Positions 51,409 to 58,445 of a stretch of DNA of 64,000 nt are shown piece after piece. How positions within the stretch are numbered: position 1 is the first letter of the stretch; every line of letters begins with the position of its first letter. A program made the translations under genes and the position numbers. Source of the stretch: Peristeroidobacter agariperforans (GTDB taxonomy: Bacteria > Pseudomonadota > Gammaproteobacteria > Steroidobacterales > Steroidobacteraceae). Below the pieces are notes generated by a model. It had not been told where the DNA came from. It did not search any database and was given only the letters and a program-made list of their open reading frames with translations. The stretch covers positions 402,849 to 466,848 of the forward strand of contig NZ_RYFW01000004.1 of the NCBI RefSeq assembly GCF_004138335.1, in the 5' to 3' direction.

Positions 51409-51535
51409 GTCGTAGCTCCTACCAATTAACCGAGAATTCGACGTCACGACGGCGTGACCCGTGCGCATCGGCACGCAAATCATGGCTGCGCAGCCTGCCT
51501 GCGCCGGTGGTCGATCTCGATCACAATAGCAAAAA

Positions 51536-51549
51536 TGACTTTCGAGTCA
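51536..51549. promoter_or_regulatory. Probable TetR operator O3
   Basis: TGACTTTCGAGTCA, a perfect TGACT-N4-AGTCA palindrome, lies in the gap between the leftward amidohydrolase and the rightward copL-like gene. The central four bases differ from O1, so only the arms are conserved, as expected for an operator rather than a repeat. Confidence 0.72.
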
Positions 51550-51626
51550 ATAACAACGAAAAGTCTGAGGTGAATTCCAGATTTTGACTGTTGCGCGTGG
51601 AGGTCGGCCGGAGCTACGCTGCAAGC

Positions 51627-52001
51627 GTGCCTGGATCGATCTGCAAACATTGGGTGATCGTTATTCTTCTGTTGACCAGGCTGGTCTTCGGAGAGAATGC
51701 CCATGCAGACGCTCACCATCCGACGCAAGCGTGCACGGAGGTGGCGACTATCAGTCAGCAGGACGATGCTCGCCATTACTCGCATGCTTCCGGCTCGCAT
51801 GTGGGCGAGACATCGATTGGATCTGACGCAGAGAACTGCTGTGATAGCGGTGGCTGCGATGGCCCCTGCATGTATCCAACGGCAGCTCTTACGGCAAGGC
51901 TCTTCATTATTGTTCCGCAAGGCCAGTTCACAATTGCGGCTGAGGAGCCGCGTGTTGTGATATCTCGCCGCTCGACCCCTCACTTCAGGCCCCCCGCCTA
52001 A
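51627..52001 (+). CDS. copL: CopL-like small Cys/His-rich protein upstream of copA
   Basis: About 124 residues: a hydrophobic N-terminal helix (VIVILLLTRLVFGENAHA), a His/Cys-rich middle (DAHHPTQACTE, HYSHASGSH, ENCCDSGGCDGPC), then a hydrophobic stretch and a C-terminal RPPA. The layout and the place just before copA match Xanthomonas CopL, which is needed for copper-induced expression of copAB. No ATG is in frame; GTG 51,627 is chosen for length, while GTG 51,597 and TTG 51,591 are alternatives. Ribosome sites are weak for all three. Confidence 0.68.
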   Translation: MPGSICKHWVIVILLLTRLVFGENAHADAHHPTQACTEVATISQQDDARHYSHASGSHVGETSIGSDAENCCDSGGCDGPCMYPTAALTARLFIIVPQGQFTIAAEEPRVVISRRSTPHFRPPA

Positions 52002-52234
52002 CTCCGCATCCTTAGCTCATCAGTAGCGAGCTCCGGGTTGCTACCTCAGCCGTTTCGGCGGCCGTCGCAAGTTGCGCAGCTGACGCAGTGGGAGAGGCGC
52101 CGCGCGCCCTCCAGAGCGCGCCATCGCTGGAACTATCGAGACGCCGCCTTCGGCTGCCATCTGCGGAGAGGAGTCAGCCGATGCTTCGCGCAGCGAGCCG
52201 ACTCGATATCACCAATTTTCAAGGATTCGCATAG

Positions 52235-54013
52235 ATGAAGTTCGATTCGCAGTCATCCCGACCGCAGCTCAGCCGCCGGCGCTTTCTTGCGAGCGCCGGC
52301 GCGGGCTTGTTCGTTGTCGGTGCATCACGAAATCTCTCAATCGCGCAAAGCGCCCCTCAAAGTGTGCTGTCGGGAACAAATTTCAATCTCGAGATCGGCG
52401 AGATGCCGGTCAACTTCACCGGCAACACACGCGTGGGGACGGTCGTAAACGGGCAGATCCCAGCGCCACTGTTGCGCTGGCGCGAGGGCGATACGGTCAC
52501 TCTAAGAGTCTCCAATCGGATGAGCATGCGCAGTTCCATTCATTGGCACGGATTAATCGTGCCCGCGGATATGGACGGCGTGCCGGGCGTGAGCTTTGAA
52601 GGCATCCCGAGCGGCGGCACTTATGTGTATCGGTTCAAAGTCAATCAATACGGCACATACTGGTATCACGCGCATTCGAGATTCCAGGAACAAACCGGGC
52701 TCTACGGCCCCATTGTCATCGAACGTCGCGGAGGAGAGCGGCAACATTCAGATCGCGAATACGTCGTGATGCTGTCGGATTGGACCGATACCGATCCGGA
52801 ACGAATATTCACGACTTTGAAGAAGCAGAGCGAGTACTTCAACTTCGGCAAGCGCACGATCGGTGACTTCCTCGCCGACGTGCGCAAGCACGGCCTCGGC
52901 CAGACCGTGGCCGATCGGCGCATGTGGGGACAGATGCGCATGAACCCTACGGACCTGATCGACGTCTCCGGCTTTGCCTACACCTACCTGATGAACGGCG
53001 TGGCGCCGGCGAATAACTGGACGGGAGTGTTCAATCGCGGCGAACGTGTGCGACTTCGCTTCATCAATGGCTCGGCGATGAGCATTTTTGATGTGCGTAT
53101 TCCGGGATTGAAGCTCACTGTCGTTGCCGCGGACGGCCAGGATGTGGAGCCCGTAACCGTTGAGGAGTTCCGCATCGCCACCGCGGAGACTTACGACGTG
53201 ATCGTCGAGCCAAAGGACGATCGCGCGTACACCATCTTCGCGCAGTCCATCGATCGATCGGGTTATGCGCGTGGCACGCTGGCGCCTCGAAGCGGGATGG
53301 CCGCGGAGATTCCGCCTTTGGACCTCCGCCCACTACTGACCATGAGCGACATGGGTATGAGTCATGGCTCTCACGGAGCAAGTGACGCTACAGCCCACAG
53401 ATCTGGTGTCGATCACGCAGCGATGGGGCACGGTCCGATGGGCCACGGTACCAGCGCAACGACGCCTCTTCGCCACGCGCCTACGGAGCACGGCCCGACA
53501 GTCGACATGCTGGCCGATGAGGCGTCCACAGGGCTGAATCACCCCGGTGTGGGGCTGCGAGATAACGGTCGCCGTGTGCTCAGCTATGCGGACCTGCATA
53601 CGGTCGGGGGGCCGATCGATCGGCGCGAGCCGGGTCGTGAGATAGAGCTTCATCTCACCGGTCACATGGAACGCTTCGTCTGGTCGTTCGACGGCCGGAA
53701 GTTCTCCGAAGCCGAACCGCTGCAGTTCAGTCTCGGCGAGCGTCTGCGGATCACGCTGGTCAACGACACGATGATGACCCATCCGATCCATTTGCACGGT
53801 ATGTGGAGCGAAGTCGAGACTCCAAAAGGTGAGTTCCAGGTGCGCAAGCATACGGTCATGGTCAATCCCGCACAGCGCATCAGCTATGCAGTGACCGCTG
53901 ATGCGATCGGACGCTGGGCTTATCACTGTCATCTGCTCTATCACATGGAGGCCGGCATGTTCCGTGAGGTGGAGGTTGCTCCAGCCGGATCGCATGGTGG
54001 AGGCCACACATGA
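52235..54013 (+). CDS. copA: Copper-resistance multicopper oxidase CopA
   Basis: A 592-residue periplasmic multicopper oxidase exported by Tat (LSRRRFLASAGAGLFVVGAS). Copper-ligand motifs are HWHG (residues 103-106), HAH (145-147), HPIHLHGMW, and HCHLLYHMEAGM near the C-terminus, the last holding the type 1 site. A Met/His-rich segment (MSDMGMSHGSHGASD, then AAMGHGPMGHG) is the copper-sequestering insert seen in CopA/PcoA proteins. It likely oxidises Cu(I). It is coupled to copB by an ATGA overlap. Confidence 0.93.
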   Translation: MKFDSQSSRPQLSRRRFLASAGAGLFVVGASRNLSIAQSAPQSVLSGTNFNLEIGEMPVNFTGNTRVGTVVNGQIPAPLLRWREGDTVTLRVSNRMSMRSSIHWHGLIVPADMDGVPGVSFEGIPSGGTYVYRFKVNQYGTYWYHAHSRFQEQTGLYGPIVIERRGGERQHSDREYVVMLSDWTDTDPERIFTTLKKQSEYFNFGKRTIGDFLADVRKHGLGQTVADRRMWGQMRMNPTDLIDVSGFAYTYLMNGVAPANNWTGVFNRGERVRLRFINGSAMSIFDVRIPGLKLTVVAADGQDVEPVTVEEFRIATAETYDVIVEPKDDRAYTIFAQSIDRSGYARGTLAPRSGMAAEIPPLDLRPLLTMSDMGMSHGSHGASDATAHRSGVDHAAMGHGPMGHGTSATTPLRHAPTEHGPTVDMLADEASTGLNHPGVGLRDNGRRVLSYADLHTVGGPIDRREPGREIELHLTGHMERFVWSFDGRKFSEAEPLQFSLGERLRITLVNDTMMTHPIHLHGMWSEVETPKGEFQVRKHTVMVNPAQRISYAVTADAIGRWAYHCHLLYHMEAGMFREVEVAPAGSHGGGHT

Positions 54014-54954
54014 AAACTTCGCTTGTTCTGACCAGCGCATTGGCGCTCGCGCTATCGGCTCACGTGGCAAGTGGCAGCGAAAGTCATGCGCAGCACGGCG
54101 ATGGAGTGCCTGCCAGCGGTGAGCATGCGCATCACCAACATCGTGCTCATCCGCCGCAAGCTGCGGATGAGCATGCTGACCATCAGCAGGAGCAAGCTCG
54201 AGACCGCCGCGTTCCAACAGATAAGCCGACGGAAAGCGAGCGGGCCCACGTTCCGCCCGATCCTCCTCAAACTACACTGGCGCCCATCTCTATGGAGCGC
54301 ATGGTCGAGCTCATGCAGATGGAGGATGACGCCCCGTTTGGAATGCTGCTGTTCGATCGACTCGAATGGCGAGATCTGGACGATGTCGATGCGCAAGCGT
54401 GGGAGTTCACCGCGTGGTACGGCAATGACTACGACAAGCTTTGGTTGAAAACAGAAGGGGAGCGTGTGGAGTCGCAGGAGGAGGGGCACATCAAGTTGGC
54501 ATGGGACAGGATCTTTGCGCGCTGGTGGAGTGTGCAGTCGGGCGTACGTCACGATTTCCGCGAAGGACCATCGCGCAACTGGCTCGATTTCGGAGTTCGT
54601 GGCCTGGCTCCATACTTCTTCGAGATCGATGCTGCCATTTCTTTCGGCGATCAGGGACGTACTGCGGCGCGCTTTTCGGGCGAGTACGAGATGCTCATCA
54701 CTCAACGATTGATATTGCAACCGGAGCTCGAGCTGAATTGGTACGGCAAGGATGATCCGCAGAACGGTGTCGGCTCCGGGTTGGCGGACCTGGAGCTCGG
54801 CGTTCGACTGAGATATGAGTTACTGCGCGAGTTCGCTCCCTATGTTGGAGTATTATGGGAAAGGAAGTTCGGTCGAACGGCGGATCTGGCGCTCCACCAC
54901 GGTGAAGACGACAGCGAGGTGGTCTTCGTCGCGGGCGTGCGCGCCTGGTTCTAG
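54010..54954 (+). CDS. copB: Copper-resistance outer-membrane protein CopB
   Basis: A 314-residue CopB/PcoB-family protein: a signal peptide (SALALALSAHVASG), a His/Met-containing N-terminal part (HAQHGDGVPASGEHAHHQHR), then the conserved barrel beginning with DRLEWRDLDDVDAQAWEF and GNDYDKLWLKTEGER. The final strand ends in phenylalanine (FVAGVRAWF). It overlaps copA and ends just before a strong hairpin terminator. Confidence 0.92.
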   Translation: MKTSLVLTSALALALSAHVASGSESHAQHGDGVPASGEHAHHQHRAHPPQAADEHADHQQEQARDRRVPTDKPTESERAHVPPDPPQTTLAPISMERMVELMQMEDDAPFGMLLFDRLEWRDLDDVDAQAWEFTAWYGNDYDKLWLKTEGERVESQEEGHIKLAWDRIFARWWSVQSGVRHDFREGPSRNWLDFGVRGLAPYFFEIDAAISFGDQGRTAARFSGEYEMLITQRLILQPELELNWYGKDDPQNGVGSGLADLELGVRLRYELLREFAPYVGVLWERKFGRTADLALHHGEDDSEVVFVAGVRAWF

Positions 54955-54963
54955 CCCGGAGGT

Positions 54964-54993
54964 TGGAGACCGAGCGGCAGGGCTCGGTCTCCA
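54964..54993 (+). terminator. Terminator hairpin after copLAB
   Basis: A 12-base-pair perfect stem (TGGAGACCGAGC pairing with GCTCGGTCTCCA) with a six-base loop lies ten bases after the copB stop. No long T-run follows. Confidence 0.75.
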
Positions 54994-55029
54994 GCGTCGC
55001 TTCGAACGCCGTTGGGTAACGGCGCGCTA

Positions 55030-55114
55030 TCGCGGCAGATTGAGGTGATCGAGTATCTCAAGGAGGAAAATCGGATGCTGAAGGAGCGGCCGGGCGGTCG
55101 CGCGCTTGCCGTTG
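55030..55114 (+). pseudogene. Transposase/integrase remnant
   Basis: An open stretch reading RQIEVIEYLKEENRMLKER then GGRALAV resembles the N-terminal part of integrase-core transposases (EYLxEENRxLxExLGGRRLR). Only about 28 residues remain and the similarity then stops, so this is debris of an insertion event and marks the left edge of the disturbed region. Confidence 0.55.
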
Positions 55115-55148
55115 TAAGGGACTCATCGACCAGGTTGCCCGCGGGCTA

Positions 55149-55330
55149 GCGTGTCCTCGAGGAAATGTGCGAGATGCGGGTTCGCTGGACATTCTGTTAA
55201 CCGCGCTACTGCGCTGTCAATTCGCGAAACGAGCTCATTCGTCTGGCTCGTCGCATGGCGCAACGTCCTCCGCTCGGCACTCTTACGCGAGTGCCAGTCG
55301 ATGATGAGATAGAGGAAGACATCCGTGGAT
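55149..55330 (+). pseudogene. Frameshifted 3' fragment of the 35,895-36,599 gene
   Basis: This segment matches 36,417-36,599 closely (SLDILLTRYC, MAQRPPLG and VPVDDEIEED regions are recoverable). It has one extra base in the run GTTAACC-GCGC (GTTAAC-GCGC in the intact gene), which breaks the frame, and it lacks the first three quarters of the gene. DNA similarity continues to 55,374. Confidence 0.85.
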
Positions 55331-55374
55331 AGGGTGCTGATCGCACACCTGTTGCGTCTAGCCGGGGGAGTCCG
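55149..55374 (+). repeat. Long duplicated segment, decayed copy
   Basis: Second copy of the 226-base segment at 36,417-36,643, with scattered substitutions and one insertion. It ends about 70 bases before a copy of the dispersed repeat, against about 170 bases in the other locus. Confidence 0.85.
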
Positions 55375-55416
55375 TGGCCACCCGAGGTTCTAGCCCGCGA
55401 GTGTAAATGCGACAAG

Positions 55417-55444
55417 GAGTTTCGCCGATTTTTCGGCGAAACTC
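55417..55444. repeat. Perfect 12-bp hairpin preceding repeat copy B
   Basis: GAGTTTCGCCGA, four T, then TCGGCGAAACTC: a flawless stem-loop ending two bases before repeat copy B. A related hairpin with a nine-base-pair stem precedes copy C, showing compensated arm changes. It is absent before copy A. Confidence 0.85.
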
Positions 55445-55446
55445 GA

Positions 55447-55562
55447 ACTCGAAAACTCGGTAGCGAATCGGAGGATTCGTAAGTTACGGAATTGTGGTTA
55501 GATCGAGAGCCCCGGAATACCTTAAGAGTCCCCGGTTTTGGTACTGGATCTGGCACCGGAGC
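55447..55562 (+). repeat. Dispersed intergenic repeat, copy B
   Basis: Begins ACTCGAAAACTCGG and contains ATTCGTAAGTTACGGAATTG, GGAATACCTTAAGAGTCCCC and GGATCTGGCACCGGAG. It is the most divergent of the three copies at its right end. Confidence 0.82.
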
Positions 55563-55884
55563 TCTCGGGGGCGCCGATCGCGCGAGGGTGGCAGAGGTGG
55601 GGAAACGAATGAAGCGCCGAACCCACAATACGTATGCCGCTCTGTCCGCAGGCTAAGTGGCAGTATCAAACATGAAGCCGCGTAGGCCCAACAGGCCCAT
55701 GCACCCGATGAGCGAAACGCACGTGCGTGATGCGACTATCCATGGATGCATGAACAGATTGTGTTTCAATTCTCATAGTTGCACGTAGATTTATGGGAAA
55801 GTTGCGCTCCATTTCATATGGCAGCGCCCAGGCTATTCGTCACGGTGCGCACATCCAAATCAAGTCAGGCAGAGGGAGAGCGCC

Positions 55885-56265
55885 GTGTTCATTCGACGAA
55901 TAATTTTCCTATGCGGAGTCCTTGTGGCACTGCCAGCGCTCGGGACTGATTCGGACTTTGAGCTCAAGTTGGGATGGACGAAACAAGCCTTAGCGGAGCA
56001 CTGGCAAGGGTGTGTCGAAGGAATAGTTCAGCCCGCCCGCCGTGATTACTTCGCTAGGGCAGCCCAGGTCGGCAATGCGAACCCACGCCCGTTTCCCGAA
56101 AAGGAACTGCGCGCTTCAGCGGAGCCAATGTGTCGTTGCATCTCGCGCCGGATGGCGCTGACTTATCCTTTCACACAGGCCATCAAGGAATCGCAGCTGG
56201 CAACGTCTTTCGTTCAAGAGGCCCCTCAGTGGCGGCGAATGTGCGCCCGAGGGAATTCTCGGTGA
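55885..56265 (+). CDS. Small exported cysteine-containing protein
   Basis: A 126-residue protein with a signal peptide (IIFLCGVLVALPALGTD) and a compact helical domain holding four cysteines, two of them in PMCRCISRRMA. GTG at 55,885 has AGGGAGAG upstream. No family recognised; the size and cysteine pattern suggest a disulfide-stabilised periplasmic protein. It lies among repeats and is AT-richer than the chromosome to the left. Confidence 0.6.
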   Translation: MFIRRIIFLCGVLVALPALGTDSDFELKLGWTKQALAEHWQGCVEGIVQPARRDYFARAAQVGNANPRPFPEKELRASAEPMCRCISRRMALTYPFTQAIKESQLATSFVQEAPQWRRMCARGNSR

Positions 56266-56617
56266 AGTATTGAAGCAACAGAAGCGGAACTCAAGCCCGT
56301 GACGCCGCTGCCGAACAAGTCGTTCGACGCGCACGCACACGTGCTTCCGTGCGCTGCGGTCAACTCTGACGTTAGACGTCACTAGAGCCGTAGTGTAATT
56401 CATCCCCTAGGCTGCATTTCACCTGCGCAGCTCATTGTTGTAGCCAGCGAATGAGATTTCCGCGGCCGGCAAAGTTGATGAAGCCGGCTTTTGTGAGTTT
56501 CTTCGCGCCAATGCGCGCCGAGGCAAGTAACAGCGACCGAGGGGGAGCCGAGGGGGCGTAACAGGGCTCGTGTCGAAACCATCAATTCTTTGCGATGTGG
56601 GCGTCAAAGACAAGGGT

Positions 56618-56646
56618 GAGTTTCGCGGATTATTCGGGCGAAACTC
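56618..56646. repeat. Hairpin preceding repeat copy C
   Basis: GAGTTTCGC and GCGAAACTC form a nine-base-pair stem around an 11-base loop. It corresponds to the perfect hairpin before copy B and lies 11 bases before copy C. Confidence 0.75.
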
Positions 56647-56657
56647 GCCTCACGCGG

Positions 56658-56793
56658 ACTCGAAAACTCGACCGCGATTCGTAGTATTCGTAAGTTACGG
56701 AATTGTGGTTAGATCGGGATCCCCGGAATGCCTCAAGAATCCCCGAGTTTGGCACTGGATTTGGCACTGGGGTTCGCGGCTGAGAAGCTGCGG
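56658..56793 (+). repeat. Dispersed intergenic repeat, copy C
   Basis: Begins ACTCGAAAACTCGACC and contains TTCGTAAGTTACGGAATTGT, ATCCCCGGAATGCCTCAAGA and GGCACTGGATTTGGCACTGG. It is very close to copy A over the full length, including the terminal GAGAAGCTGCGG. Confidence 0.85.
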
Positions 56794-56919
56794 CTGCCGT
56801 GGTGGCGTCGCCAGAACTAGAATACAAGTAGCCGTGCCATTGCTCACGCCGAACGGATGTCCGCAATCGTACGCGAGCGCCTGAGCATCGGACACAATCA
56901 GGACATGCGCCAGAAAGGC

Positions 56920-57918
56920 TCAGTCGTGCCTGCCGATGCCAAGGCTCAACTGAGAAGGCAACTGCTCCAGAGCGATAAGTAAATTTCGATCGCTCACCAG
57001 CTGACCGTTTTGAAGCACCGTATAGGACGGATACCACTTGCGGCTCTGCGAATCGAATTCGTAGGTCATTGTCCGTGGAGCAATTTGCCTTTTCCTCATT
57101 TGTCCGATCAGTTGGGCAGCCTGCATTGCGGCTGTCGATAGCGCGTCATGCGCAGCGTAGTTTACCGCTACGTCATTTCCGCGGAAAAGAAACGAGACTT
57201 CACAGCCATCTTGGTACGAGGAGATTTGCACTATTGGACTTCGACGTGCGGCGAGCTTCTTCCAAAGTTTTCTCAGCCATTCTCGTGTACTTGCGTAGGC
57301 GTCCTTTCCTGCCTCCGTAGCAACGGTCGTTATAAATGGGTTCCAGACAAGCACGACATATGGCAGTCCGATCCTTATTAGCTCTGTCAGTGGCTCGGCC
57401 GCATTATGTGACAGCTCTTTGCGCTTCACTGGTAACGGTGCGTTGATTAGAGCGTCTTCCTGCCACTCTGCGTCCACCTCTCTTGGATCGGTCTCGAAGG
57501 CCATCCAAACATCGGCGGCGAGTTGCGGGAGAGACTGTGGAGGTTGAACCGCCTGCATCGAGTCCAATCCAAGATCACTGAAGCCGACGCGTCGTTCTTC
57601 ACTGTAGAATCCAAAGACAGCGGCGACGAAACGCACGCCATGCGTACTTGTGAAAATCTTGGCGGCTATGACTTGGCCGACCGGAGAGCCGGAGTCATGT
57701 CCATTGAACAGAGGCAAGCCGTCGGCATTGATCCATCCGGCGAGGACTGAAGGATCAACTGGAACCAGTGGTTCTCCGTCAATGCCGGGGCTACTCGTCC
57801 AGATAACGCCGCACCGAATTTTGCCGAATATGTGGCGTTCCGGGTGCGTGGCCTCGATGTGATCGACCCATGCGCTAGCTTCTGGGCTGTCGTCCAAAAG
57901 GTTCGAGCTTTCAGCCAT
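56920..57918 (-). CDS. Unknown protein in the accessory region
   Basis: A 332-residue protein without signal peptide. The N-terminal half (GWINADGLPLFNGHDSGSPV, then FVAAVFGFYSEERR) is loosely reminiscent of phage prohead-protease folds, which bind a conserved HD pair, but the match is weak. The middle (PYVVLVWNPFITTVATEAGK and STREWLRKLWKKL) looks like an amphipathic, possibly membrane-associated helix block seen in several uncharacterised defence-island proteins. GGAAAG supports the ATG at 57,918. It is divergent from the GNAT-PIN gene. Function unknown. Confidence 0.6.
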   Translation of the reverse strand: MAESSNLLDDSPEASAWVDHIEATHPERHIFGKIRCGVIWTSSPGIDGEPLVPVDPSVLAGWINADGLPLFNGHDSGSPVGQVIAAKIFTSTHGVRFVAAVFGFYSEERRVGFSDLGLDSMQAVQPPQSLPQLAADVWMAFETDPREVDAEWQEDALINAPLPVKRKELSHNAAEPLTELIRIGLPYVVLVWNPFITTVATEAGKDAYASTREWLRKLWKKLAARRSPIVQISSYQDGCEVSFLFRGNDVAVNYAAHDALSTAAMQAAQLIGQMRKRQIAPRTMTYEFDSQSRKWYPSYTVLQNGQLVSDRNLLIALEQLPSQLSLGIGRHD

Positions 57919-58445
57919 TGTTGCGCTTTCCATAGGCATGAGGCATACAAACTGAGCCGGCGATAGGTTCGACGCGAAGTCTCTGGAATCCGAAGGGGCG
58001 TGCGGGAATCGCGAAGGCGGGTCCTCGCGACGGCGTCCCTTCAACCGAGGTGCTAGAAACGTCGGTGAGGCTCTCATGCCAACAGCTCCGACGCTCGACT
58101 AAGTGATGTGAGCGTCCTGAGCCGCGGCTAGCTTGCTGGTATTGCGCAGTCCGGCTTTTCGACAATCGCTTGAGCCGTGTTATATCCTCGGATAACCGAA
58201 GAGCGGTATCGGGCGCTTCCGGCGAGGCGGGGCGCCGCCAGTTTCGTCCAGAACGGCGCCAACTGGTGCCGAGCGGGCCGTCCGCAAGCTTCAGTATGAT
58301 GGATTCCGGTTGGAGCTTCATTCGTAGGGTGCTTGGTTCCGCGATTGATTAGGGGAAGCGCCGATGTCCGCAATTATATGCGCGGATGAGCGCACTCGGG
58401 GAGAGCGGTTCGAGTGGATTCGTGGAAATCTAATTCCAAAAAAAA
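57919..58445. other. Divergent intergenic region
   Basis: 527 bases between the leftward 56,920 gene and the rightward GNAT-PIN fusion. No gene is supported. It should hold both promoters. An A-tract lies immediately before the ATG at 58,446 in place of a ribosome-binding site. Confidence 0.6.

Larger units (their letters stand above)
54994..55884. other. Gene-free, rearranged stretch
   Basis: About 890 bases between the copB terminator and the next gene contain no intact gene. They hold a transposase remnant (55,030), the duplicated gene fragment (55,149), a perfect hairpin (55,417) and repeat copy B (55,447). From about 55,680 on I see nothing but a run of AT-richer DNA that may carry the promoter of the 55,885 gene. 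Confidence 0.7.
56266..56919. other. Gene-free stretch with hairpin and repeat copy C
   Basis: About 650 bases without a supported gene, between two genes that converge here (stops at 56,265 and 56,920). It carries the hairpin at 56,618 and repeat copy C at 56,658. The remaining bases show nothing recognisable. Confidence 0.65.
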
